Of a stretch of DNA of 7,619 nucleotides, positions 1-5,484 are shown piece after piece (positions within the stretch are counted from its first letter, which is position 1; each line of letters starts with the position of its first letter). The notes under the pieces were generated by a model, which saw only the letters and a program-made list of their open reading frames with translations, was not told where the DNA came from and did no database searches. Position numbers and translations under genes: made by a program. Location of the stretch: NCBI GenBank assembly GCA_019347785.1, contig JAHWKQ010000108.1, positions 1 to 7,619 of the forward strand. Reading direction: 5' to 3'. The stretch is from Actinomycetota bacterium. Its GTDB lineage: Bacteria > Actinomycetota > Nitriliruptoria > Euzebyales > Egibacteraceae.

Positions 1-351
1 GCCGTGCGCGCCGCGCTGCGCGCCGCCGGCGTGTCGACCTCCGAGCACGCGGTCGTTCCCGCCGCGGCGGGCGCGCCGGCCCTGCCGGGGGTGGCCGAGG
101 ACGCCGTCGGCCCGCGCGCGGTGCGCTCGCTGGTGCGGCGCGCGCTACAGGAGGGACGGCAGCTGCGGCTGTGGTACTTCGCGTCGTCGCGTGGCGGGGC
201 CGCCACCGACCGCGTGGTCGACCCGTGGGCGTTCGACGACGACCTGCTGCGTGGCTACTGCCACCTGCGGACCGGTGAGCGCACGTTCGCCGTCGACCGC
301 ATCGGTCACGCCCGGCTGCTGCCCGACCCCGTCGACCACCCGCGACCCTGA
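1..351 (+). CDS. WYL-domain protein, C-terminal fragment (5' end outside window)
   Basis: The frame is open from base 1 to a TGA at 349-351, so this is the tail of a longer gene; the GTG at base 4 is unlikely to be its start. Visible residues about 54-108 form a WYL-type fold: a basic stretch, then LRLWYF, a DRVVDPWAF strand, GYCHLRTGERTF and the closing AVDRIG. WYL domains (known family) bind nucleic acid or small ligands and occur in transcription regulators such as PafB/PafC and in helicase-associated proteins. The protein ends only about ten residues after the WYL domain, so there is no WCX extension as in PafBC-type regulators. The preceding ALRAAGV helix and an Ala/Pro/Gly-rich linker resemble helicase-associated plus WYL proteins, but this is inference because the N-terminal part is missing. 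It ends 66 bases before ffh and is probably a separate transcription unit. Confidence 0.72.
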   Translation, partial: AVRAALRAAGVSTSEHAVVPAAAGAPALPGVAEDAVGPRAVRSLVRRALQEGRQLRLWYFASSRGGAATDRVVDPWAFDDDLLRGYCHLRTGERTFAVDRIGHARLLPDPVDHPRP

Positions 352-379
352 CCGCCGGAGGGTGGGTGAGGTCGGCCGG

Positions 380-385
380 TACACT
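380..385 (+). promoter_or_regulatory. Putative -10 box of the ffh promoter
   Basis: TACACT fits the actinobacterial TANNNT -10 pattern and lies 32 bases before the ffh ATG, in the only gap ahead of the gene. No convincing -35 box is present at 16-19 bases upstream; the CTGACC at 348-353 is too far away. A GAGGA ribosome binding site at 407-411 follows, six bases before the ATG. Confidence 0.4.
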
Positions 386-417
386 CGCACGCTCCCGACT
401 CGTACCGAGGACCCGGC

Positions 418-1920
418 ATGTTCGACGCGCTCTCCGACCGGCTCGAGGCCGTCATCGACGGGCTACGGGGCCGAGGCCGGCTGTCGCAGGAGCAGGTCGA
501 GGCGTCGCTGCGCGAGATCCGGCTGGCCCTGCTCGAGGCCGACGTCAACTTCCGGGTGGTCCGCTCGTTCGTGTCGCGGGTCCGGGAGCGAGCGGTCGGC
601 GAGGAGGTCGGCGAGGCTCTGGATCCCGGCCAGCAGGTCGTCAAGATCGTGCACTCCGAGCTCGTGCGCATCCTCGGTCAGATGTCGGCCTCCCTGGAGC
701 TGGGGAGCCGCTCACCCGCGGTCGTGCTGCTGGCCGGCCTGCAGGGCTCCGGCAAGACGACCGCGGCCGGCAAGCTCGCCCGGCTGCTGCGCAGCCGCGG
801 CCGGCAGCCGCTGCTCGTGGCGTGCGACCTGCAGCGCCCGGCCGCCGTCCGCCAGCTGGAGGTGCTGGGGGAGCAGGCGGGCGTGCCCGTGTACGCGCCG
901 GCGCTCTCGGGCGACCCGGTCCCCGTCGCGCGCGACAGCCTCGCCGAGGCGCGCCGCCTGGGGGCCGGCGTCGTGATCGTCGACACCGCCGGGCGCACGA
1001 ACGTCGACGAGGAGATGATGCGGCAGGCCGCGCGCATCAAGGAGGCGGTCGACCCGGCCGAGACGCTGTTCGTCGTCGACGCGATGATCGGCCAGGAGGC
1101 CGTCACCGTGGCGAAGGCCTTCCAGGAGGCCGTCGACTTCACGGGCGTGGTGCTGTCCAAGCTGGACGGCGACGCGCGCGGCGGTGCGGCGCTGTCCGTC
1201 GCCGAGGTCACCGGTCGGCCGATCAAGTTCGCGTCCGTGGGGGAGAAGCTCGAGGAGTTCGAGCCGTTCCACCCCGACCGCATGGCCGGGCGGATCCTGG
1301 GGATGGGCGACGTCCTCACGCTGATCGAGAAGGCCGAGGAGGTCTACACCGAGCAGCAGGCGTCCGACATGCAGGACAAGCTGCTGAAGGCCGAGTTCAC
1401 CCTCGAGGACTTTCTGACCCAGATGCAGCAGATGCGCCGGATGGGCCCGCTGCAGAGCCTCCTCGGCATGCTCCCCGGCGTTGGCCGCCAGCTGCGCGAC
1501 GTGGACATCGACGACGACCAGGTCAAGCGCGTCGAGGCCATGATCCAGTCCATGACGCCCGCGGAGCGGCGCAATCCGAAGATGCTCAACGGCAAGCGCA
1601 AGAAGCGCGTCGCCGCGGGCTCGGGGCGCTCCGCGCAGGAGGTGAACGAGCTGCTGCGCAGCTTCGACCAGATGCGGCGCATGATGCGGCAGCTCGGCGG
1701 CGGCTCCGGCGTCCAGGGGATGCGCGCCATGCGGGAGCTCACGCGCGCCCAGGAGGGGGGCGGACTCGACCTCGCGGCGATGGGCGGCGGTCTCCCCCCG
1801 GGGATGGGGGGCGGGGTGCCACCGGGGCCGGGCGCGGCCCGGCCGGCGCCGGGGTCCGCGGGACCGCGCAGCAAGCAGGCCCCGAAGCGCAAGAAGAAGC
1901 GCAAGAAGCGCAGGCGATGA
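418..1920 (+). CDS. ffh: Signal recognition particle GTPase Ffh
   Basis: Ffh (SRP54 homologue, 500 residues) binds 4.5S/SRP RNA and signal sequences of nascent chains and, with the receptor FtsY, delivers ribosomes to the Sec translocon. The N domain spans about 1-90. The GTPase domain shows the P-loop GLQGSGKT (107-114), DLQRPAA (137-143), DTAGR (189-193), the guanine-specificity motif as SKLD (247-250, often TKLD) followed by GDARGGAAL, and GEK (285-287). The M domain (about 325-436) has the methionine-rich finger region and the SRP-RNA-binding stretch around GSGRSAQEVN (401-410). After it comes a Gly/Met/Pro-rich linker and a strongly basic tail in which 11 of the last 12 residues are Lys or Arg. 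The ATG is supported by GAGGA six bases upstream. The gene is complete and the identification is secure. Confidence 0.98.
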   Translation: MFDALSDRLEAVIDGLRGRGRLSQEQVEASLREIRLALLEADVNFRVVRSFVSRVRERAVGEEVGEALDPGQQVVKIVHSELVRILGQMSASLELGSRSPAVVLLAGLQGSGKTTAAGKLARLLRSRGRQPLLVACDLQRPAAVRQLEVLGEQAGVPVYAPALSGDPVPVARDSLAEARRLGAGVVIVDTAGRTNVDEEMMRQAARIKEAVDPAETLFVVDAMIGQEAVTVAKAFQEAVDFTGVVLSKLDGDARGGAALSVAEVTGRPIKFASVGEKLEEFEPFHPDRMAGRILGMGDVLTLIEKAEEVYTEQQASDMQDKLLKAEFTLEDFLTQMQQMRRMGPLQSLLGMLPGVGRQLRDVDIDDDQVKRVEAMIQSMTPAERRNPKMLNGKRKKRVAAGSGRSAQEVNELLRSFDQMRRMMRQLGGGSGVQGMRAMRELTRAQEGGGLDLAAMGGGLPPGMGGGVPPGPGAARPAPGSAGPRSKQAPKRKKKRKKRRR

Positions 1921-1953
1921 CAGCGCTCCGAGATCCCCGGCGCCGCCGGCATG

Positions 1954-1959
1954 TATGCT
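1954..1959 (+). promoter_or_regulatory. Putative -10 box of the rpsP operon promoter
   Basis: TATGCT, one of the few AT-containing spots in the ffh-rpsP gap, matches TANNNT and would start transcription near base 1966. I see no good -35 box 17-18 bases upstream. The start would give a leader of about 148 bases before rpsP, unusually long and structured for this compact region. Confidence 0.42.
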
Positions 1960-1967
1960 CTGGCTCC

Positions 1968-1993
1968 CCGGGCCCACGTCGCGAGGGGCCCGG
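1968..1993 (+). other. Perfect 8-bp inverted repeat at the expected start of the rpsP leader
   Basis: CCGGGCCC at 1968-1975 pairs exactly with GGGCCCGG at 1986-1993 across a 10-base loop. It lies 48 bases after the ffh stop and just downstream of the predicted rpsP transcription start. It could be the first hairpin of the leader, or a GC-rich terminator stem for ffh; no T-run follows, so a classical intrinsic terminator is not supported. Arms of eight bases are expected by chance at this GC, so its position is the main reason to list it. Confidence 0.4.
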
Positions 1994-2044
1994 TCGAGTG
2001 CCTGCGGAGCGGCCGGACCGCAGACCCGTCCACGTACCGATGTG

Positions 2045-2086
2045 GGCGCGCCGGGTGTTCACGCCCGGCGGCACCCGGGACGCGCC
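2045..2086 (+). promoter_or_regulatory. rpsP leader with two mutually exclusive hairpins
   Basis: Form A: bases 2049-2057 pair with 2062-2070 (nine pairs, one a G-U) around a TTCA tetraloop. Form B: bases 2045-2050 pair with 2081-2086 and 2051-2057 with 2072-2078, 13 pairs interrupted only by a two-base GA bulge, with a possible extra T2058-G2071 wobble and a 12-base loop. Both use 2049-2057, so they cannot coexist. The structure ends ten bases before the rpsP ribosome binding site (GGAGGG, 2096-2101). The pairing is read directly from the sequence; a regulatory role, such as feedback by a ribosomal protein, is inference. Confidence 0.42.
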
Positions 2087-2113
2087 GGCGACCTCGGAGG
2101 GCGAAGCGCGAAC

Positions 2114-2389
2114 ATGGCCGTCAGGATGCGCCTCAGGCGCGAGGGCAAGAAGAAGCAGCCGTTCTACCGGGTCGTCGTCGCCGACGCGCGCTCGCCACGC
2201 GACGGGCGCTTCATCGAGGACATCGGCTTCTACCAACCGCTGAGCGAGCCGTCGGGTGTGCGCATCGACCGTGAGCGGGCCCTGTACTGGCTGCGCAACG
2301 GCGTGCAGCCCACCAACCAGGTCGCGCACCTGCTACGCATCGAGGGGATCTGGCAGGAGCACCGGCCGGACGATACGGGCACGGCCTAG
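2114..2389 (+). CDS. rpsP: 30S ribosomal protein S16
   Basis: S16 is a small-subunit protein that binds the 5' domain of 16S rRNA and helps early 30S assembly. The 91-residue product begins MAVRMRLRREG and contains the family core PFYRVVVADARSPRDG (16-31), the conserved FIEDIGFYQP (33-42) and the ALYWLRNGVQPTNQVAHLL helix (56-74), at normal family length. The ATG at 2114 is chosen because the protein begins there as in other S16 proteins; upstream in-frame starts would add unrelated residues. The ribosome binding site GGAGGG (2096-2101) is 12 bases from the ATG, slightly long. The stop codon abuts khpA, making it first gene of the rpsP-khpA-rimM-trmD cluster. Confidence 0.98.
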   Translation: MAVRMRLRREGKKKQPFYRVVVADARSPRDGRFIEDIGFYQPLSEPSGVRIDRERALYWLRNGVQPTNQVAHLLRIEGIWQEHRPDDTGTA

Positions 2390-2397
2390 ATGGGCGC

Positions 2398-2405
2398 GGA
2401 GGAGG
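2398..2405 (+). promoter_or_regulatory. Strong ribosome binding site that sets the khpA start
   Basis: GGAGGAGG lies eight bases before the GTG at 2414 and eleven before the ATG at 2417. It falls inside the reading frame that would begin at the ATG at 2390 directly after the rpsP stop, which argues that 2390 is not the main start. Confidence 0.65.
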
Positions 2406-2413
2406 CGAGCGGC

Positions 2414-2650
2414 GTGATGACGACCGAGGTGCTGACCTACATCGCCAAGGCCCTGGTCGACCATCCCGAGGACGTGGCGGTCGAGGCGGTCGAGGACGAC
2501 GGCGAGACGGTGCTCGAGCTGCGTGTCCACCCCGACGACATGGGCAAGGTCATCGGCAAGCGGGGACGCACCGCCAAGGCGATCCGCACCATGGTCAAGG
2601 CGGCGGCCACCCGCGAGGGGTCGGCCGCGACCGTCGAGATCGTCGAGTAG
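2414..2650 (+). CDS. khpA: KH-domain RNA-binding protein KhpA
   Basis: KhpA (also YlqC) is a small single-KH-domain RNA-binding protein that in some Firmicutes pairs with KhpB/Jag and affects cell division and translation. The 78-residue product has the KH signature GKVIGKRGRTAKAIRTMV with its GKRG loop at 48-51, followed by a KAAATREGS helix and a final VEIVE strand. The GTG at 2414 is chosen because GGAGGAGG sits eight bases upstream and the resulting length fits the usual 75-81 residues. Alternatives are ATG 2417 (same site, 11 bases) and ATG 2390, which touches the rpsP stop and adds eight residues (MGAEEASG). Its place between rpsP and rimM is the common actinobacterial order. Confidence 0.93.
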   Translation: MMTTEVLTYIAKALVDHPEDVAVEAVEDDGETVLELRVHPDDMGKVIGKRGRTAKAIRTMVKAAATREGSAATVEIVE

Positions 2651-2663
2651 CGGCGCGCCGCCC

Positions 2664-3212
2664 GTGCCCGACCGGGCTGCCGACACGCGGCCGGGGGGTC
2701 GGCGCCGCCGCGACCGCGCGGTCGCCGGGGTCGTGGGCAGGGCCGTGGGACTGCGGGGCGAGGTGTACGTGATCGGCGACCCCGACCTGGCCGACGACTT
2801 CGCCCCGGGCAGGGCGTACGAGCCGGCTGAGCCGCTCGCTGGCCACGACCGGCTGATCGTCGCGGCCAGCCGGGTCCACGCGGGGCGCCGCGTCGTGCGC
2901 TTCGCCGGGGTCGACACCCGGGACGCGGCCGAGGCGCTGCGGGACGCGACGCTGACCGTCCCCCGCCACGGGGTGGGGCTGCACGAGGGGGCGTTCTGGG
3001 TCGACGACCTGCTCGGGCGCGACGTCGTGGACACCGACGGCCGGCCGCTGGGGGTGCTCGAGTCGGTGCTGCCCGGCGCCGCGCACGACTACCTCGTCGT
3101 CGCCCGCCCCGACGGCGGCGAGGTGCTCGTCCCGGCGGTCCCCGAGCTCGTCGAGCTGGGCGGCGACCGGGTGGTGGTCCGCCCCCCGCGGGGACTGTTC
3201 GACGAGGGCTGA
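2664..3212 (+). CDS. rimM: Ribosome maturation factor RimM
   Basis: RimM assists maturation of the 30S head and binds S19. The 182-residue product has an N-terminal RimM barrel, starting at VVGRAVGLRGEVYV (23-36) and running to TLTVPR (96-101), then a PRC-barrel domain from FWVDDLLGRDVVDTDG (111-126) through DYLVVARP (142-149) and EVLVPAVPELV (153-163) to the ending VVRPPRGLFDEG. The start is uncertain: GTG 2664, 13 bases after the khpA stop, is the first plausible in-frame start outside khpA but has no clear ribosome binding site, and it gives an Arg-rich leader (about 22 residues) that most RimM proteins lack. GTG 2733 would cut into the conserved VGR motif. Translation is probably coupled to khpA. 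Confidence 0.92.
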   Translation: MPDRAADTRPGGRRRRDRAVAGVVGRAVGLRGEVYVIGDPDLADDFAPGRAYEPAEPLAGHDRLIVAASRVHAGRRVVRFAGVDTRDAAEALRDATLTVPRHGVGLHEGAFWVDDLLGRDVVDTDGRPLGVLESVLPGAAHDYLVVARPDGGEVLVPAVPELVELGGDRVVVRPPRGLFDEG

Positions 3213-3218
3213 GCGCGG

Positions 3219-3920
3219 ATGCGCATCGACGTGGTGACGATCTTCCCGGACTACTTCCACGGCCCGTTCGACGTGTCGCTGCTGGGCCGGGCGCGCCGGT
3301 CGGGTCTGCTGGACCTGCGCGTGCACGACCTTCGCCGGTGGGCGACGGGGCGTCACCGCACGGTCGACGACACGCCCTACGGCGGTGGCCCGGGGATGGT
3401 CATGGCGCCCGCCCCGTTCTTCGACGCCACCGAGGAGCTGTACGGCGCCGTCGCGGACCGTCCCAGGACCGTGCTGCTGACCCCCCGCGGGCGCCCCCTG
3501 CGCCAGCCCCTGGTCCGTGAGCTGGCCACCGAGCCCGGCCTGCTCGTGCTGTGCGGGCGCTACGAGGGCATCGATGAGCGGGTCCACGAGGCCCTGGCCA
3601 CCGACGAGGTGTCCGTCGGCGACTACGTCCTGTCGGGCGGCGAGGCGGCGGCGTGCGTGCTGGTCGAGGCCGTCACCCGGCTGCTCCCGGGTGTGCTGGG
3701 CAACGCCGAGAGCGTCGTGGAGGAGTCGTTCAGCGGCTCGCGGCTGGAGTACCCCCACTACACCCGTCCGGCCGTCTACCGCGGCATGGCGGTGCCGGAG
3801 GTCGTCCGCTCCGGCGACCACGCGCGGGTCGCGGCCTGGCGGCGGGCCCGCGCACTGGCGATCACCCGCGAGCGCCGCCCGGACCTGGTGGGCGGAGAGC
3901 CTGGCGGGGAGGTCGATTGA
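3219..3920 (+). CDS. trmD: tRNA (guanine37-N1)-methyltransferase TrmD
   Basis: TrmD uses S-adenosylmethionine to methylate G37 next to the anticodon, preventing +1 frameshifting. It is a SPOUT-family trefoil-knot enzyme acting as a dimer. The 233-residue product opens with MRIDVVTIFPDYF and carries DTPYGGGPGMVM (51-62), the cofactor-binding knot motifs LCGRYEGIDERV (111-122) and VSVGDYVLSGGE (131-142), and EESFSGSRLEYPHYTRP (168-184). Glu177 occupies the place of the E. coli catalytic Asp169; I recall Glu there in many Gram-positive TrmD proteins, so the enzyme is likely active. The ATG lies six bases after the rimM stop with GAGGG at 3204-3208 upstream. Its own stop codon overlaps the -35 box of the rplS promoter. 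Confidence 0.98.
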   Translation: MRIDVVTIFPDYFHGPFDVSLLGRARRSGLLDLRVHDLRRWATGRHRTVDDTPYGGGPGMVMAPAPFFDATEELYGAVADRPRTVLLTPRGRPLRQPLVRELATEPGLLVLCGRYEGIDERVHEALATDEVSVGDYVLSGGEAAACVLVEAVTRLLPGVLGNAESVVEESFSGSRLEYPHYTRPAVYRGMAVPEVVRSGDHARVAAWRRARALAITRERRPDLVGGEPGGEVD

Positions 3921-3946
3921 CCCTCCCACGCCGGGGTGGCTATCCT
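3917..3946 (+). promoter_or_regulatory. Promoter of rplS-lepB unit (TTGACC - 18 bp - TATCCT)
   Basis: A -35 box TTGACC (3917-3922, five of six to the sigma70 consensus) and a -10 box TATCCT (3941-3946) are separated by 18 bases, the best housekeeping promoter in the window. The -35 overlaps the trmD stop. Transcription would start near 3953 and give a leader of about 100 bases before rplS, whose GGGAGG binding site is at 4038-4043. L19 is thus likely expressed partly independently of rpsP-trmD. Confidence 0.62.
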
Positions 3947-3972
3947 GGCTGATCGGCACCCGCCGGCGTGGG
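3925..3972 (+). repeat. 10-bp perfect inverted repeat flanking the rplS -10 box and start site
   Basis: CCCACGCCGG (3925-3934) and its exact reverse complement CCGGCGTGGG (3963-3972) are separated by 28 bases. The left arm lies in the -35/-10 spacer; the right arm lies about ten bases into the predicted transcript. It could be a paired operator, or a hairpin made only in read-through RNA from trmD. Pairing is observed; function is inferred. Confidence 0.5.
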
Positions 3973-4053
3973 GAACCATGCCCTCGCCCTGCCGCGACGG
4001 CGTGCGCCCTCGAACCGACGCCCGCCGCTGTCCGCCCGGGAGGCCGTTGTCCG

Positions 4054-4413
4054 ATGAACCCCACCGATCTGGTCGACGTCGAGCACCTGCGGGACGACGT
4101 GCCGGACTTCCGCCCCGGCGACACCGTGCGCGTCCACGTGAAGGTGACCGAGGGCAACCGCTCCCGGGTGCAGGTGTTCGAGGGCGTCGTCATCGCCCGC
4201 AAGAACGGCGGGGTGCGCGAGACCTTCACGGTCCGCAAGATCAGCTTCAACGGCATCGGTGTGGAGCGGACCTTTCCCGTGCACGCGCCCATAATCGACC
4301 ACATCCAGGTCACGCGGCGCGGGCGGGTGCGCAGGGCCAAGCTGTACTACCTGCGCGAACTGGCCGGCAGGAAGGCGCGGATCAAGGAGCGCCGCGCGAC
4401 GACGGGCGCCTGA
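4054..4413 (+). CDS. rplS: 50S ribosomal protein L19
   Basis: L19 sits at the 30S-50S interface and contributes to an inter-subunit bridge. The 119-residue product (family about 115) shows FRPGDTVRVHVKVTEGNRSR (19-38), VQVFEGVVIARKNGG (39-53), the signature FNGIGVERTFPVHAP (65-79) and RRAKLYYLRELAGRKARIKE (93-112). The ATG follows GGGAGG with a 10-base gap. It is preceded by its own promoter and a leader of about 100 bases in which I see no strong structure apart from the inverted repeat. lepB follows closely. Confidence 0.98.
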   Translation: MNPTDLVDVEHLRDDVPDFRPGDTVRVHVKVTEGNRSRVQVFEGVVIARKNGGVRETFTVRKISFNGIGVERTFPVHAPIIDHIQVTRRGRVRRAKLYYLRELAGRKARIKERRATTGA

Positions 4414-4471
4414 GGGCCCGAGCGGCTTGCGCGAGACCCGACCCCGCCCCACGCCTGCCGGCGAGACGGGT

Positions 4472-5158
4472 ATGCGGACCGAGGAGGCGGCGGTCCCCCC
4501 CGGCCCGGCGCCGGGCGCCCGCCCGGGCGGCACGCTGCGTGAGCTGCCGGTGCTCGTCGTCGTGGCCTTCGTCGTCGCGTTGCTCGTCAAGACGTTCCTG
4601 CTGCAGGCCTTCTACATCCCGTCGTCGTCGATGCGGCCCACGCTGCGCATCGGCGACCGGGTGCTGGTCAACAAGGTCATCTACCACCTGAGCGAGCCCA
4701 CCCGCGGGGACGTCGTGGTCTTCACCGCCCCGGACGGCACGGGGGCCTCCGCGGTGGACGAGAGTCTGCTGGACCGGGTGCTGCGCACGCTCTCCTCCGG
4801 TCTGGGTGCCCCCGGGCCGGGCGAGCAGGACTTCATCAAGCGGGTCATGGGCCTTCCGGGCGAGCGCGTCGAGGTCCGCGACGGCGTCCTGTTCGTCGAC
4901 GGCCGCCGCATCCGCGAGGTACCCGCCACGCGTGGCGGGTACCTGGCCGCGCGCGACTCCTCGGACTTCGGGCCCAGGGTCGTGCCGCCGGGGAAGTACT
5001 TCATGCTGGGCGACAACCGCCCCAACTCGGCGGACAGCCGCTACACCCTCGGCATGATCGACGAGGACCAGCTCATCGGCCAGGCGTTCGTCGTCATCTG
5101 GCCCGTGCCCGACTTCCAGCTGCTCGGCCTGAGCCCACGCCCGGTGTCCGCCCGATGA
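4472..5158 (+). CDS. lepB: Signal peptidase I
   Basis: LepB removes signal peptides from exported proteins on the outer face of the membrane with a Ser/Lys dyad. The 228-residue product has a Pro/Gly-rich cytoplasmic leader (1-24), one membrane segment (about 26-46), box B IPSSSMRPTL with the nucleophile Ser53, box D FIKRVMGLPGERVEV with the general base Lys123, and box E GDNRPNSADSR (180-190). Between boxes B and D there is a roughly 25-residue acidic, Gly-rich extra loop (about 90-118). ATG 4472 is chosen as the only ATG ahead of the membrane segment, although its ribosome binding site is weak; TTG 4427 with GAGGG at 4412-4416, 10 bases upstream, would add 15 residues and cannot be excluded. 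The stop overlaps the next start by four bases (ATGA). A perfect 28-base palindrome lies within codons 149-158. Confidence 0.96.
   Translation: MRTEEAAVPPGPAPGARPGGTLRELPVLVVVAFVVALLVKTFLLQAFYIPSSSMRPTLRIGDRVLVNKVIYHLSEPTRGDVVVFTAPDGTGASAVDESLLDRVLRTLSSGLGAPGPGEQDFIKRVMGLPGERVEVRDGVLFVDGRRIREVPATRGGYLAARDSSDFGPRVVPPGKYFMLGDNRPNSADSRYTLGMIDEDQLIGQAFVVIWPVPDFQLLGLSPRPVSAR
4917..4944. repeat. Perfect 28-bp palindrome inside lepB
   Basis: Bases 4917-4930 and 4931-4944 are exact reverse complements with no spacer; past one mismatch (4916/4945) two more pairs form, giving 16 of 17. GGTACC occurs near each end and ACGCGT at the centre. In lepB it covers parts of codons 149-158 (EVPATRGGYL), between boxes D and E, and uses GTA and CGT, codons unusual in this G/C-ending region. 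In mRNA it would form a 12-bp stem with a 4-base loop. Confidence 0.9.
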
Positions 5159-5481
5159 GCGCGGAGGACCTCGAGCGCTACGAGACCGAGATGGAGCTGC
5201 GGCTGTACCGCGAGTACCGCGACGTGGTCGCCATGTTCACCTTCAGCGTCGAGACCGACCGGCGCTTCTACCTGGCCAACGACGTCGACGTGACCCCACA
5301 CGGTGACGCGGGGGCCACGTGGTTCGAAGTCCGCCTGGCCGACGCGTGGGTGTGGGACATGCACCGGCCCGCGCGATTCGTGCCCGACGTCCGCGTGCTC
5401 ACCTTCCACGACGTCAACGTCGAGCGGCTCCGCGGGGACGAGCCGAGGACGCCTCCGTTCCTCGGCGGGCAGGAGGGCTAG
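5155..5481 (+). CDS. DUF2469 family conserved actinobacterial protein
   Basis: The 108-residue product closely resembles the short DUF2469 proteins (for example the M. tuberculosis protein downstream of lepB and rnhB). It begins MSAEDLERYETEMELRLYRE, continues with the conserved VETDRRFYLAN (32-42), the aromatic core WFEVRLADAWVWDMHRPARFV (56-76) and VRVLTFHDVNVE (79-90), and ends in a variable Gly/Pro-rich tail. There is no signal peptide or membrane segment, so it is probably cytoplasmic. No biochemical function is known to me. The ATG overlaps the lepB stop, implying translational coupling to signal peptidase. In many relatives rnhB sits between them; here it does not. Confidence 0.95.
   Translation: MSAEDLERYETEMELRLYREYRDVVAMFTFSVETDRRFYLANDVDVTPHGDAGATWFEVRLADAWVWDMHRPARFVPDVRVLTFHDVNVERLRGDEPRTPPFLGGQEG
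5471..5477 (+). promoter_or_regulatory. Strong ribosome binding site for the 38-codon gene
   Basis: AGGAGGG, close to the ideal anti-16S complement, ends seven bases before the GTG at 5485 and overlaps the last codons of the DUF2469 gene. It is the main evidence that the short downstream frame is translated. Confidence 0.7.
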
Positions 5482-5484
5482 ACG

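Noticed and set aside
1921..2113. Possible small gene or RNA gene between ffh and rpsP
   Set aside because: Short frames here lack ribosome binding sites and run into rpsP in other phases. No tRNA or SRP RNA features are seen, and a structured leader explains the gap better.
366..2243. 625-codon + strand frame overlapping ffh in another phase
   Set aside because: Its product is an Arg/Ala/Gly-rich shadow; ffh in the correct frame has all SRP GTPase motifs.
2710..2725. 16-base palindrome near the rimM start
   Set aside because: At this GC content a palindrome of this size is expected about once by chance in the window.
3385..3770. Glu177 in TrmD in place of the E. coli catalytic Asp
   Set aside because: I first suspected an inactive enzyme, but Glu at this place appears common in Gram-positive and actinobacterial TrmD, and all other motifs are intact.
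2595..4340. 581-codon minus-strand open frame opposite rimM-trmD-rplS
   Set aside because: It lies opposite three unmistakable genes, is composition-driven, and has no recognisable domain.
4503..4528. Adjacent 14-base and 8-base palindromes in the lepB leader
   Set aside because: They fall in low-complexity GC-rich sequence encoding a Pro/Gly/Ala stretch, where such palindromes arise easily.
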